64,000 nt of DNA. It comes from Muribaculaceae bacterium (GTDB taxonomy: Bacteria > Bacteroidota > Bacteroidia > Bacteroidales > Muribaculaceae). This document shows, piece by piece, positions 8,284 through 18,282 of this stretch. A program made the position numbers and the translations under genes. The notes beneath the pieces are model-generated. The model was not told the DNA's origin. It was given only the letters and a program-made list of their open reading frames with translations, and searched no databases. Location: positions 1-64,000 of the forward strand of contig JAGAUV010000036.1 in assembly GCA_017620635.1 (NCBI GenBank). The letters are read 5' to 3'. How positions within the stretch are numbered: the stretch's first letter is position 1; the number at the start of each line of letters is the position of its first letter.

Positions 8284-10584
8284 TCAGAAAGGATAACCGA
8301 TGGCCAGATGGAAGGCGAGCGAGTTGCCGAACGACTTCATGTTATAGTATCCGCGTTTGCCCGTATCATATGGAGCATGAATGCCTATGCCGAGGTCGCC
8401 GCGTATCACGAGCATGCTTATGTCGAGTCGAAGGCCCACTCCTGTACCCAGAGCGAGATCGCGCAGGAAACTCTTGCCTCTCAATGTACCGCCGGGGCGC
8501 ATAGGATCGTCCTTGAGAAGCCACACATTACCCGAATCGAGGAACAAAGCTCCATGAAGAGGACCGGCGATCGGGAAACGGTATTCCACGTTTGCCTCGA
8601 ACTTGAAAGTGCCCGTCCGGTCGAAATAATCATCAGACTGGCCGGGTGCCGCACGATAACTGCCGGGGCCTATCGACCTTACCGTAAAAGCTCGGATCGA
8701 ATTTGCACCGCCGACATAGAACTGCTCGGAGTACGGCACCTGTGATGAATTGCCATAGGCATGCGCAGCTCCCACGGCGACCCTGCTTACAAGCCAGTGA
8801 TCGCCCATGCCGAGACGGCGTCCCCACACAAGCTGGGTCTGCCCCTTGACAAACTGCGAGAACGGTGTGCCGAAGAGCTCCTTCTCGCCCTTCTTGCCGC
8901 AAGCCTGATAGATAGCCCAGAAGATATTACCGGCTTCCTGTACCGAGAACTGCCAGTTGAGCGTGTTGTCACGGCCGAATGCGCGGTCGTAGACATAGGT
9001 ATATATCATCTGAGGTATAAACTGGCTCTTAAAGCTCTGGGCTACAGCCGGATTTGCCGTCATGATGGAGTCAAAGTCGTGTGTCGTGTGCAACAGGTTG
9101 GTATAGGTAAGTTTGAAGAGAGTGAGTGTGTTGGACACATGCCTGCGCAGACGCCAGTCATAATTGATCGACGCATTGAACTGAGCCATCTTGAAGTAAT
9201 GCGGACGGTTGAGAAGATCGGCATTGAGCTGGAAGCGGGTCCAGTTGAGGTCGTAGCGGCTTCGTGGCACAAAACGAGGCGCCAGCAGACGCGGAAAAGC
9301 CAAAGAGCCCGTAAGGCCTATCTCATAAGAGTTGAAGATGCTTCGCCGGCCACTGCCTGTCTGCCATTCATAGGTGCCGGTAAGTTTTACCGACAGCTGC
9401 TCTCCGCCACCGAACATGTTCTTGTTCGTAACGCCGAAAGTCATACCCGGACCGATATAACTGTTCGATTTCGACGAAGCATTGACCTCGAGCGAAGTCT
9501 CCAGCGGCTCGTCGAAGGTGGCGTATATGTCTACATTCAGCCGTCGTGCCGCCATGTCCGAAGTATCGGGCACGGCATTGATATCGATATTGTTGAATAT
9601 ACCGAGTCTGGCGAAATTAGACTGCGTACGGTCCATGCTGCGCACGGCGAATCGTCTTCCGGGACGGAAACTTACACATTCGTCTATAATCTTCCGACGC
9701 AGCTTCGACGGCATCATCTGTATGAGCGTAGCCCGAGCCATCTCGACAGTATCAGGCTCTCCGCCGCCCTGATTGCGAGCCACGTGTACGGTCACTTTTC
9801 CTGTCGTATATGGCTGCAAGGCTATCTTCGGCACATTGCTCGCGAGCATCATCTTGAGCTCGATCTCTCCGGGCTTCGCGATACTGTCGGCAAGATACTC
9901 TATAAACTCCGGCCGGAAGAAATAATAGCCACGGTTGCGCAATGCATTGGTAATACGTGTACGGGCTATCGACAGCGAATCGGTGGAATAACGCGGACGC
10001 TCCGACTTGAGATAGCTGTCGGACAGCGCGAGGGAATCAATGAGAGCGCCGAGCACAGTCGAATCCGGCAGCAGCTGCACACCGCTGATCGGGTAGGCCG
10101 GGCCGGGTGTGATATCGTAGAGTATCTTAGCCTTTTTGGGATTCTTGCCCTGCACGAGACTGTAGGTCGCCGTACCGCGGAAATAGCCGTTGTTGTCGAG
10201 TATCTGCTCTATCATATGGGTACGCACCTCGGGCCGTACATCCGATACCAGCACGGGCTCCTCTACAAGCTTCTCATAGAGCCAGTGCCTGAAACCCTTG
10301 GGCGGATTGGGCCAGTTGTTGTACACCCACAGGCCAAGAGGGAAAGGATAGCGCCAGCCGACAAGTTTCCAGTAATTGTTGGGAGCCACATTGACCTGCG
10401 ACTTTATGGTCGATATCATGCCCGACGGAATCCTGACACTGTCAGGCGCCGACACCTTGAAACTTTTGATGCCTGTATACAGTATCTCGTCGGCAGGAAT
10501 GCGTCGGGTTGTCGAGCACGACGACACAAGCGCAGCGGCAATGATACCGATCGACAGAGTGAGATATATCCTAACGCGATTCAT
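8284..10584 (-). CDS. BamA/TamA-family outer-membrane assembly protein
   Basis: A 766-residue outer-membrane protein with a lipoprotein-type signal (AALVSSCSTTRR, Cys23), POTRA-like periplasmic repeats in the N-terminal ~350 residues and a C-terminal 16-strand Omp85 barrel (about 380-766). The barrel contains the family-typical stretches GGANSIRAFTVRSIGPG (an RGF-like loop) and DSGNVW, and ends in an aromatic residue (LAIGYPF). Its gene overlaps the end of the tamB-like gene by 14 bases, so it is the probable barrel partner of that protein in moving or assembling outer-membrane components. It is shorter than and distinct from the housekeeping BamA. The lipidated N-terminus is usual for the Bacteroidota TamL version. 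Confidence 0.9.
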   Translation of the reverse strand: MNRVRIYLTLSIGIIAAALVSSCSTTRRIPADEILYTGIKSFKVSAPDSVRIPSGMISTIKSQVNVAPNNYWKLVGWRYPFPLGLWVYNNWPNPPKGFRHWLYEKLVEEPVLVSDVRPEVRTHMIEQILDNNGYFRGTATYSLVQGKNPKKAKILYDITPGPAYPISGVQLLPDSTVLGALIDSLALSDSYLKSERPRYSTDSLSIARTRITNALRNRGYYFFRPEFIEYLADSIAKPGEIELKMMLASNVPKIALQPYTTGKVTVHVARNQGGGEPDTVEMARATLIQMMPSKLRRKIIDECVSFRPGRRFAVRSMDRTQSNFARLGIFNNIDINAVPDTSDMAARRLNVDIYATFDEPLETSLEVNASSKSNSYIGPGMTFGVTNKNMFGGGEQLSVKLTGTYEWQTGSGRRSIFNSYEIGLTGSLAFPRLLAPRFVPRSRYDLNWTRFQLNADLLNRPHYFKMAQFNASINYDWRLRRHVSNTLTLFKLTYTNLLHTTHDFDSIMTANPAVAQSFKSQFIPQMIYTYVYDRAFGRDNTLNWQFSVQEAGNIFWAIYQACGKKGEKELFGTPFSQFVKGQTQLVWGRRLGMGDHWLVSRVAVGAAHAYGNSSQVPYSEQFYVGGANSIRAFTVRSIGPGSYRAAPGQSDDYFDRTGTFKFEANVEYRFPIAGPLHGALFLDSGNVWLLKDDPMRPGGTLRGKSFLRDLALGTGVGLRLDISMLVIRGDLGIGIHAPYDTGKRGYYNMKSFGNSLAFHLAIGYPF

Positions 10585-13500
10585 TGCTTTCTGTTTTTTG
10601 GTTTTCCTTTTGTAGACGTCGCTCTACCAGTTTTGGAGGAAGGAACATATCGCCCAGGCGGCGCAACTTGCGGCGATAGACAAAGCCCACGCCGGTCTGG
10701 GTAATCTCGCCCTCAAGTATACTCTCATAACCCGTGTGACGGAAAAGACGGATATACATCGTGCGCTGGTCATTGAGGAAGTACTCGAAAGATATGTCGT
10801 TGATAAGATTCTGCGAGAAATTCTCATCCGCATTGGCGTCGGTAGAATAATTGCCGCCTACAACGATCTTGAATCGGTCGTTGAAGAGCGATTTCGACAC
10901 CTGATACGAGTAGCTCATCGTCTGCGAAGTGCTGCCGTCGACAGTACGGTCGTACTGGTTGATGCCGAAGGAGATATCGACGCCCTTGATATTGTTTGCA
11001 GCCCAGGTGTTGATCTGCGACTCGAGGAACGAGAACAAGGGATTGCCGGCAAGCGACGCGTCGCCTCTCGTACCCGGACCGGTATATACATTGTACAACA
11101 ACATGTTCATGGCCTGATTGGCCCTCTGTTCGGGAGTCATGCTCTCGAGCTCGTTGGCAACGGTAATATCATCGTTTGTCGACAGGTCGAAAGCCACGTC
11201 CATCTGGTTTAAAGTGCCTGTGACAGACAGTCCAACATCGAAGTTGACCAGACGGGAGTTCTGCCCTCTCTGAGTCACATTGGCCTTGATCACGTCCACA
11301 GCATGGACATTGAGCGTCGGGTTCATTATCGCGCCGTTGAAAGCCACATAACTGCCACGTTCGAAATTAAAGAGCTTCTCGCTCATGAACGGCGGCGAAT
11401 AGCGCACAAAGCCCTTGTCGATATTCAGACGACCCGACATACGGCCGTTGTCGAGCGGAGTCATGGAGTATGCCAGCTGGCCGTTGCTCTCTATCTGGGC
11501 GCGGTTCTTGCCGTCGGGCGACAGATAGACAGTGATTATATTGCCGTTTTGCATCGTCAGATTTGCATCGAGCATCATGGCAAGGCCCGACCGTGCAAGT
11601 GTATCCGCTTCCGCCACTTCGACAGAGTCGGTAAAATTGACGAATTTGACCATATCGCCGCTCGAGCGGTTGGTCAGCGCGGCCGATGCCTCACTCGATA
11701 TCACATATGTTATATTCGTACCCGAATTGACCGACAGGTCGGCATTGACCGTCATAAACGACATACTGCCACGGGCCGTCGCGTCGAGACTTATATATCC
11801 CTTGCCGAATATATCCGCGCCCTTCTTCAGCCGTTTACTGTTGACTATCATCATGTTGTCGGCCTTGAGCGACAGATTGAGCTTCATATCGCTGAATTTG
11901 GATATGTCCACCGTGCCGTCCACCGTAAGCGGATTGTCATTGCATCCCGAAATCTTAAAGCCGTCGAAGCTTACAAGACCGTCGACAACACGTATAGGCG
12001 TAGGGCTGAAATTGTATGCCGTGCCCGTCATGCCCAACAACACGGCTGTCGAATCGAAATCGAGCGTACCATTTATTATCGGAGCAGCCTCGGGACCGGA
12101 AATCTTGAGATTGCCGTTGAGCATACCCGACAGCTTCGCCACACCTGGCGGCAAGAACGGATTGACCGTAGTCAAGGGGAAATGTATCATCGCGAAGTCG
12201 AGATCGAGCGGCGATGTAGAGGTGCTGTCGTTTAGAGCTCCCCTGAGGGTCATGGTCTTCATTCCGTCCACTATAACATCCGCGTCAGCCCTGATGGCGC
12301 CGTCGCTCATGGCCGATATATCGAAATCCACTTTGAGATCGGCCACTTTCTCCTTGCCATAGCTGAAGTTGGTAATTCCGGCCGTACCCTCTCCCGTCAG
12401 ATTACCGTCGTGACGGTTGAGACGCATATCGGCATTGATATCGCCCTTGACCGGCGGCGCAAAGGGATTCACGGCTATCCAGTCGTTGAGGTGTATATCT
12501 GTCAGACGTATCACTACATCCTCCTGCCCGGCCGCGTGTACGTCCACACTGTCGGGATGCTCGGTGTATATGGCGAGCGCACTGTTGCCGCCATTCATAC
12601 GCAGATTGGCATCGATATGCCCCGTCGGCAGATTATAGCTGATAAAATTATCGTGGTTGACAGTCCATTTCTGATAACTTATTATCGGAGAATACGGCCT
12701 GATATGCAAGGACAGCGTCGAATCCGCTGCATTGCTCTGCGCGGCGATGCCAAGGTCGTAGCCGACCTCGCCCTTGATGTTGGTCTGTGTCAACGCCAAA
12801 TGCGCATACTTACCCTGTATTATGCTCTTCATATCCACCCGATGCCATTTGTCAAGATTGCCCGGGCGGTTCTCTACGCCTGCATTGAGATGGAGATGGC
12901 CTCGGTGCTCTCCTCCATTTATAAAGATAGAATCGAGCAACATACTGCCTGTGTCGAAGCGCTTGACAAGACCTGAGATAAGGAGCGTGCTGTCATTGTC
13001 GACACTGAGATTGAACTTTCGCACAGACATCTTCGAGCCTTTGAGAATGTCGTTGACCAGATTCGACCGGCCGCCGTTAAGATCAAACGAGAACGGAGGA
13101 AGAGCCCGACAGAGAGTATCGGCGTCGATAGCATATATCGCCATCTGCTCCGACAGGATTTTCGAAAACTCGCCGAACGAAGTTGTAAGGGTGTCGAGAG
13201 GTACAGACGAGCTGAATGTGGCTGTCAGGTCACGGTTTATGACCTTCAGGTCGGTAAGGCTGTCGCTTGTATTGAAATGAGCCGATATGCCGTCGAGCGC
13301 AATAGTGCCTTCGGTGCGGCGGAAGAAGAGGTCGTGCACAGTCATGTCGGCCGATATATCATTCTTGCCGGGGCCTATCACGGCATTGCCGTCGAGCACC
13401 ACTTCCACCGACGCCGGTTCCTGCATGAATTTGAGCGCATGAAGATCGATATAAGTGCCATCCACATCGGCATGCCAGCGGTATACATCCCCGTCAAGAT

Positions 13501-15265
13501 TGCCATCGGCCTTAAGCGAAAACTCCAGCGACGGAGTGTCGGACTTAAGCGACACGTTAGCCTTGCCCTGATCGAGATGAGCGTCGGCCTTTATATTGGT
13601 GTAAGCCACATCCTGATACACAGCTTTCTCTACGTTCAGGTCAGCGTCGATCTTAGTACTTGTCCTGAACGGGTCGTAGCCCTTGCCTGTAACGGCCAGG
13701 TCAGCGCTAAGCTGACTGACGCCGAGCAAAGGCATAAATGCCTGCACGGGAAATTCGTCGGTCTTCAGGACTGCCTTATAACTTTCGGCATTGGCGTTCC
13801 AGTTCGCGTCAAGGCCTAATTTGCCGCCCTTTGTCCGTGCCGTCATACGGCCTTTGACTGTACCCCCGGCCATCGCCACGTTGCCGGCTATAGTCATAGG
13901 CGGTATATGCAGCATGTCGGCCGTCGGCTTGGCGAGAAACTTTTTCTTGAATCCGTCTACATTTATGATATTGCCCTTGAGAGCGATATTGCCGGCAAGC
14001 TTGTCGGGATTCATCATGTTACGAATGTTGCCCTTGGCCTGCAATGTCACGCAACGGTTGAGCACAAGCCTGATATCTTCAATCGCCAGATCGCCGGTAC
14101 TTCCCTTTGCATCGACATTAAGAGATATGTTGTCGGCCGAAGGCACGGCAGCGAAATAAGGCATAAACGCCGGGAAAATATCGCTCATATCCTCGGGCGA
14201 GAACGAGCCTTCAAGGTCGAGACCGAGAGGCAGGTCGGGATCGGCGGCCATATCGCCCATGCCGAGCTTGCCGCCGAAGCGCACATCGGTACCTCGGGGT
14301 GTGGAAAGGTGCACATCGTTGAAAGTCAACGCCACAGAATCTATATCGAGTGTTCCGTCGACATCGAGAGTCACGCCGCAACGTTCGCGGCCATGCACAC
14401 GCACCGGCAGCCTTACGACAGATGCCTGATTGTAGAAATCAGTCAGGCCGAGATCAAGGCTGTCGAGACTGATATATGTGAAATCGAGGCCGGGCACAGG
14501 CTTGACCCCGGCAGTAGCATAGAGAGCGTCGCCGCCATGGAAATCTATGCTGTCGATGGTCACTGTCCAGGGCGCCGTTACCGTGGTGTCGGCCGGAGCT
14601 TCGGGATGCGTGGATATCCAATCGGCAGCAGATGCAGAATCTGGAGCGATATAACGTGCGCTAAGATGCCTGCCGCCGAAGAAGTGCAGATCTACCTTCT
14701 GTCCGCTAAGGTCCACGAGCCCGTCGTTAAGCTCGGCATGCCCTATCGTGGCTGTCAGAGTATCGATCGTTGGCATCATACGCATCGAATATCGCAGGCC
14801 ACGCATGCCGGCACGGTCGATATTGATAGCCATATCCTTGAGCGCCACAGATACAGGCGACAGCGACAGACTGTCGGCCGATATGTCGATGCACATTACC
14901 GAATCAGGGCCACCCATACGGTAGCGCAGGCCACGCAGGTCAAGGTCATTGACCTCGGCTTTGCCGGCCAGCAGCGGCAACAACGCTACATCGGCGCGCA
15001 TGCTCGAGGCCGCTATCATGGTATCGCCATCGGTGGTAAACACAAGTCCGCCGAGCTCTAAATCGAGAGGAAAATCGAGCCTGAAGGAGTCAAGCGAAAG
15101 CCGGCCGCCGGGAGTAGACAATTTGCCCAGCAATGCCTCACGGGCATTGTCCTGTGCCCAGTCAGAATATAGCAACGCGACAACGCCGCACAATAAAAGC
15201 ACGACTGCCAAAAATGTATATCCCAGCAGACGCACAATTCGTTTGATAATACTCCACGCTTTCAC
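10571..15265 (-). CDS. tamB: TamB-like translocation and assembly module protein (DUF490)
   Basis: A 1564-residue protein with one N-terminal membrane anchor (about 10-32) and a long periplasmic beta-helical body made of repeating DLDL/GxxxL strands, ending in the DUF490/TamB C-terminal domain (about 1150-1500). TamB-type proteins span the periplasm like a groove and are linked to outer-membrane protein assembly and lipid transport. The gene lies just upstream of, and overlaps, the Omp85-type barrel gene, the usual tamA/tamB pairing in reversed order. AsmA-like repeats fit either a protein-assembly or a phospholipid-transport role. No frame breaks were seen over 4.7 kb. Confidence 0.9.
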   Translation of the reverse strand: MKAWSIIKRIVRLLGYTFLAVVLLLCGVVALLYSDWAQDNAREALLGKLSTPGGRLSLDSFRLDFPLDLELGGLVFTTDGDTMIAASSMRADVALLPLLAGKAEVNDLDLRGLRYRMGGPDSVMCIDISADSLSLSPVSVALKDMAINIDRAGMRGLRYSMRMMPTIDTLTATIGHAELNDGLVDLSGQKVDLHFFGGRHLSARYIAPDSASAADWISTHPEAPADTTVTAPWTVTIDSIDFHGGDALYATAGVKPVPGLDFTYISLDSLDLGLTDFYNQASVVRLPVRVHGRERCGVTLDVDGTLDIDSVALTFNDVHLSTPRGTDVRFGGKLGMGDMAADPDLPLGLDLEGSFSPEDMSDIFPAFMPYFAAVPSADNISLNVDAKGSTGDLAIEDIRLVLNRCVTLQAKGNIRNMMNPDKLAGNIALKGNIINVDGFKKKFLAKPTADMLHIPPMTIAGNVAMAGGTVKGRMTARTKGGKLGLDANWNANAESYKAVLKTDEFPVQAFMPLLGVSQLSADLAVTGKGYDPFRTSTKIDADLNVEKAVYQDVAYTNIKADAHLDQGKANVSLKSDTPSLEFSLKADGNLDGDVYRWHADVDGTYIDLHALKFMQEPASVEVVLDGNAVIGPGKNDISADMTVHDLFFRRTEGTIALDGISAHFNTSDSLTDLKVINRDLTATFSSSVPLDTLTTSFGEFSKILSEQMAIYAIDADTLCRALPPFSFDLNGGRSNLVNDILKGSKMSVRKFNLSVDNDSTLLISGLVKRFDTGSMLLDSIFINGGEHRGHLHLNAGVENRPGNLDKWHRVDMKSIIQGKYAHLALTQTNIKGEVGYDLGIAAQSNAADSTLSLHIRPYSPIISYQKWTVNHDNFISYNLPTGHIDANLRMNGGNSALAIYTEHPDSVDVHAAGQEDVVIRLTDIHLNDWIAVNPFAPPVKGDINADMRLNRHDGNLTGEGTAGITNFSYGKEKVADLKVDFDISAMSDGAIRADADVIVDGMKTMTLRGALNDSTSTSPLDLDFAMIHFPLTTVNPFLPPGVAKLSGMLNGNLKISGPEAAPIINGTLDFDSTAVLLGMTGTAYNFSPTPIRVVDGLVSFDGFKISGCNDNPLTVDGTVDISKFSDMKLNLSLKADNMMIVNSKRLKKGADIFGKGYISLDATARGSMSFMTVNADLSVNSGTNITYVISSEASAALTNRSSGDMVKFVNFTDSVEVAEADTLARSGLAMMLDANLTMQNGNIITVYLSPDGKNRAQIESNGQLAYSMTPLDNGRMSGRLNIDKGFVRYSPPFMSEKLFNFERGSYVAFNGAIMNPTLNVHAVDVIKANVTQRGQNSRLVNFDVGLSVTGTLNQMDVAFDLSTNDDITVANELESMTPEQRANQAMNMLLYNVYTGPGTRGDASLAGNPLFSFLESQINTWAANNIKGVDISFGINQYDRTVDGSTSQTMSYSYQVSKSLFNDRFKIVVGGNYSTDANADENFSQNLINDISFEYFLNDQRTMYIRLFRHTGYESILEGEITQTGVGFVYRRKLRRLGDMFLPPKLVERRLQKENQKTESNESR

Positions 15266-15331
15266 TTCTATATAGGCCTTGTAATGAATTTAACTTAAAA
15301 CGGCCTGAAGCGACAAAAAGTTCAGACTTCC

Positions 15332-16651
15332 TTATTTGTTTTTTAGCTGAGTAACCCTTACCTTCGTATTCTTTATCTTATACGGAGCCAGAGCTGTCAC
15401 AGTGTCCCTTGCCTTGGCCGCCGGCACAGCCACATAAGCGAAATGGTCCTTCACGTCGATACGACCTATTTCATCGGGCTGCAGTCCGCCTTTGGCAATA
15501 AGGAATCCGGCTATATCGCCTCGCGATATTTTCTCTTTCTTTCCGGCATTGAAGAAGAGCGTCGCCCTGCGAGCCCTGCTTAGCGGCTCTATATCCTTCG
15601 TCGCAATAGTTTCAGCCCCGGCATACCCGGGCAGTGTCTCTTTCTCCGACACGATCACATATGCACATCCGGCTGTGCCGCCAAGGCGCCCGGTACGGCC
15701 ATTGCGATGTGTCCAGCCCTCAGGAGTGGACGGTATATGATAGTGCACCACAGCCTCGACACCGTCGATATCAAGGCCACGGGCTGCAAGATCGGTCGAC
15801 ACCATTACGGTAGCGGTTCCGTTGCCGAACAATACCATCGCCCTCTCTCGCTTATCCTGATCGAGTCCGCCATGATAGAGACATGAATCCACGCTTTTTT
15901 TCTGCAGATAATCATAGACCCTTTCGGCCGCTTCACGATGGTTGACGAAGACCATGGTCTTGCGGTCGCCAAGAGCCTCGAGGAGAGCGCCGAGCGTGTC
16001 GAGCTTATCAGCCGACGGGCTGTCGATCCTGTACACTTCCACGCTTTCCTGCGGCCCACGGTCCTCTCCGCGATACTCCGCCACGTGGTCGACAGCACCC
16101 ACGAAATCAGGTATATCGCCGCTTGTCGCCGACGTGAGCAACAAGGTAGACACACGCTTCATCGTGTCTGTGATCCGTTTCATATCCGTGGCAAAGCCGA
16201 GTTCGAGAGCCTTGTCATACTCGTCTATCACGAGCACGCCGGTCTTCCACAGATCGAGACGATGCCTGTTGATATGGTCGAGCAGACGGCCGGGTGTGCC
16301 GATTACCACATCCGGGTTGCCGGCAAGACTTTTGGCCTCTGTCTCATATGAATGTCCGCCATATAGGACCGTAGTCTTGTAGTCTGGCGCGGCTATAGGT
16401 CTTATTATATCATAGATCTGAAGTACCAGCTCCCTCGTAGGAGCTATGACGAGCGCTTTCACGCCCGGGGCATTGCCTTTGAGAGCGCGTAGCATCAGTA
16501 TAGTGAACGCCAATGTCTTTCCGCTGCCCGTCGGAGCCTGGAGCAACACCCGTGCCGGCAGGCTGACACGCGACATCTCCTGCTGCATAGGCAGGAGCGC
16601 GTCAATGCCGAGCGTGCGACGGGCACGCTCGGTTATGGTCTTCAGATCCAT
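15332..16651 (-). CDS. dbpA: DEAD-box-type RNA helicase, DbpA-like
   Basis: A 439-residue ATP-dependent RNA helicase probably acting in 50S subunit assembly. The helicase core holds motif I (APTGSGKT, 39-46), motif Ia PTREL, motif Ib TPGR, motif II, motif III (SAT, 174-176) and motif VI (HRNGRTGR). The last ~75 residues form a DbpA-type RNA-binding domain (RGDIAGFLI to VRVTQL), which in the family recognises 23S rRNA hairpin 92. Motif II reads DEYD (143-146) rather than DEAD; the catalytic Asp-Glu pair is kept. The gene follows the thioredoxin gene by six bases and precedes tamB. The symbol reflects domain layout, not proven orthology. Confidence 0.88.
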   Translation of the reverse strand: MDLKTITERARRTLGIDALLPMQQEMSRVSLPARVLLQAPTGSGKTLAFTILMLRALKGNAPGVKALVIAPTRELVLQIYDIIRPIAAPDYKTTVLYGGHSYETEAKSLAGNPDVVIGTPGRLLDHINRHRLDLWKTGVLVIDEYDKALELGFATDMKRITDTMKRVSTLLLTSATSGDIPDFVGAVDHVAEYRGEDRGPQESVEVYRIDSPSADKLDTLGALLEALGDRKTMVFVNHREAAERVYDYLQKKSVDSCLYHGGLDQDKRERAMVLFGNGTATVMVSTDLAARGLDIDGVEAVVHYHIPSTPEGWTHRNGRTGRLGGTAGCAYVIVSEKETLPGYAGAETIATKDIEPLSRARRATLFFNAGKKEKISRGDIAGFLIAKGGLQPDEIGRIDVKDHFAYVAVPAAKARDTVTALAPYKIKNTKVRVTQLKNK

Positions 16652-16657
16652 CAGGTC

Positions 16658-17131
16658 TTAAAGATTCTCGTTGATAATCTTTTCGAAATTCTCGGCAGGC
16701 ATGAGATCGCCGGTACCGATCTTCTTGAAGCTTGTTCCGTCAGGCTTGAGAAAAAGCACGGCAGGAATAGCGTCGCCCATCTCGTAGGCTCCGAAGAGAT
16801 CGCCGAATTTATCGACATCGACAGAGATAAATGTTACCTTGCCCTGATATTTGGCAGCCATTTCCTCGAGAACGGGAGCAAGCTGACGGCAGGGGCCACA
16901 CCACACTGCATTGAAATCGACAACTGTAAGCTGCTCTACCTTCACACCGGGAGTGAGCGCGGCAGCGTCCTCGAGTTCGATTACTTTGCCGTCGGTAGCT
17001 ACCGGCGCGGTCTTGGCTACTGCCGGCTGCTCTACTGCAGCCTGTTCTGTTTCTGTAGTCTGAGTGGTCTGATTGCCGCCGCATGAGGCAAGCGCCAGAC
17101 ATGCTAATGCATATACAAAAATCTTCTTCAT
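16658..17131 (-). CDS. Thioredoxin-domain lipoprotein
   Basis: A 157-residue exported thioredoxin-like protein. A lipoprotein signal (ALACLALASCGG, Cys17) is followed by a Thr/Gln/Glu/Ala-rich linker to about residue 45 and then a thioredoxin fold with the active site WCGPC (Cys78, Cys81) preceded by VDFNAVW. It should reduce or shuffle disulfides in the periplasm, or serve an antioxidant role. The ATG at 17131 is chosen because the signal peptide begins there; an upstream in-frame ATG at 17161 would sit inside the mdh terminator hairpin and add a non-signal-like leader. It probably shares a transcript with the helicase gene downstream. Confidence 0.9.
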   Translation of the reverse strand: MKKIFVYALACLALASCGGNQTTQTTETEQAAVEQPAVAKTAPVATDGKVIELEDAAALTPGVKVEQLTVVDFNAVWCGPCRQLAPVLEEMAAKYQGKVTFISVDVDKFGDLFGAYEMGDAIPAVLFLKPDGTSFKKIGTGDLMPAENFEKIINENL

Positions 17132-17148
17132 ATCTTTATAATTATAAA

Positions 17149-17183
17149 TCGTGCCGTGCATCCGGCTCGAATGCGCGGCACGA
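17149..17183 (-). terminator. Hairpin between mdh and the thioredoxin gene
   Basis: A 13-base-pair stem (17149-17161 with 17171-17183, one G-U pair) closes a nine-base loop, 33 bases downstream of the mdh stop. On the minus strand it is followed by an AT-rich but interrupted stretch (TTTATAATTATAAA), so it may be a moderate terminator or an RNA-end stabiliser of mdh. Confidence 0.65.
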
Positions 17184-17216
17184 CTATATGTTCAACGCTG
17201 TAATGTTCCCGTTTGT

Positions 17217-18143
17217 TTATGCAAGAGCTGAATTTGTCTTGTGTACGGCAGCTGCGCTGGCGGCGAAGAGAGCTTTCTCTTCATCGTTGAGATCGAACTC
17301 TACGATCTTCTCGATACCGTTGCGGCCGAGGATACAGGGAACGCCGATGCAGAGATCCTTCTCGCCGTATTCGCCTTCGAGAAGAGCCGAGCAGGGAAGA
17401 AGTTTCTTCTGGTCGCCGATAACGGCAGCTACAACCTGTGCTGCAGCAGCACCGGGAGCATACCATGCCGATGTGCCGAGAAGTTTGGTAAGAGTTGCAC
17501 CGCCCACCATGGTGTCGGCAGCTACTTTGTCGAGCTGCTCGGCAGGAAGGAGACTGCTTGCAGGAATACCGCGGTAAGCTGCGTAACGCTTCAGAGGAAT
17601 CATTGTGGTGTCGCCGTGACCGCCGATAACGATACCCTCTACTTCATTGATGTTGGCGTTGAGAGCTACGCTGAGGTAATATTTGAAACGAGCGCTGTCG
17701 AGTGCGCCGCCCATGCCGATGATACGGTTGCGGGGAAGTTTGGTTACCTTGTGGATAAGATAGGTCATGGTATCCATAGGATTCGACACGCACACGATGA
17801 TGGCATTGGGAGAGTGAGCCAGTACATTTTCGGTAACCGACTTCACGATACCGGCGTTGACACCGATGAGTTCCTCACGTGTCATGCCCGGCTTACGGGG
17901 AATACCCGATGTGATGACTACGACATCAGAGCCTTCGGTGCGGCTGTAATCATTGGTCACACCTACAAGACGGCTGTTGAGACCTAAGATATTGGCGGCC
18001 TGCATGATATCCATAGCCTTGCCTTCGGATACACCTTCCTTGATATCAAGGAGCACAACCTCGTCGGCAACTTGGCTTGTAACGAGGACGTTAGCACATG
18101 TTGCGCCTACATTGCCGGCGCCTACGACTGTTACTTTTGACAT
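17217..18143 (-). CDS. mdh: Malate dehydrogenase
   Basis: A 308-residue cytoplasmic NAD-dependent dehydrogenase interconverting malate and oxaloacetate. In Bacteroidales it works mostly in the reductive direction toward fumarate and succinate. The Rossmann motif VVGAGNVG is at 6-13. Substrate-binding Arg83, Arg89 and Arg152 and catalytic His176 (IGGHGDT) are present; the Arg at 83 favours malate over lactate in this superfamily. The length is typical of the LDH-like MDH group. It has its own promoter and a stem-loop near the predicted 5' end of its RNA. No frame disruption is seen. Confidence 0.95.
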   Translation of the reverse strand: MSKVTVVGAGNVGATCANVLVTSQVADEVVLLDIKEGVSEGKAMDIMQAANILGLNSRLVGVTNDYSRTEGSDVVVITSGIPRKPGMTREELIGVNAGIVKSVTENVLAHSPNAIIVCVSNPMDTMTYLIHKVTKLPRNRIIGMGGALDSARFKYYLSVALNANINEVEGIVIGGHGDTTMIPLKRYAAYRGIPASSLLPAEQLDKVAADTMVGGATLTKLLGTSAWYAPGAAAAQVVAAVIGDQKKLLPCSALLEGEYGEKDLCIGVPCILGRNGIEKIVEFDLNDEEKALFAASAAAVHKTNSALA

Positions 18144-18188
18144 AGTTTTAATTGTATTTTATGATAGTAGTTGCACAAATATTGACAA

Positions 18189-18215
18189 TGCCGTAAGCTT
18201 ATGCGGCTTACGGCA
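18189..18215 (-). promoter_or_regulatory. Stem-loop at the predicted 5' end of the mdh transcript
   Basis: A perfect 10-base-pair stem, TGCCGTAAGC (18189-18198) with GCTTACGGCA (18206-18215), has a seven-base loop. The -7 element at 18219-18226 places the transcript start near 18212-18214, so the RNA would begin with this hairpin. Such structures can protect mRNA 5' ends; no T-tract follows, which argues against a terminator. Confidence 0.6.
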
Positions 18216-18218
18216 CTG

Positions 18219-18226
18219 CAAAGATA
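18219..18226 (-). promoter_or_regulatory. -7 promoter element of mdh
   Basis: The minus strand reads TATCTTTG, an exact match to TAnnTTTG, 76 bases before the mdh ATG. A convincing TTTG element at the -33 distance is not seen. Confidence 0.6.
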
Positions 18227-18282
18227 CGTTTTTTTTAGCAATCAACTAAATTATTGATGCTTATTTTTGCGGTCTTTCCCGA

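Noticed and set aside
8761..10704. Open frame of 647 codons on the plus strand opposite the BamA/TamA-type gene
   Set aside because: It lies entirely antisense to an intact outer-membrane protein gene, has no start signals and reads as a His/Arg/Ile-rich mirror without domains.
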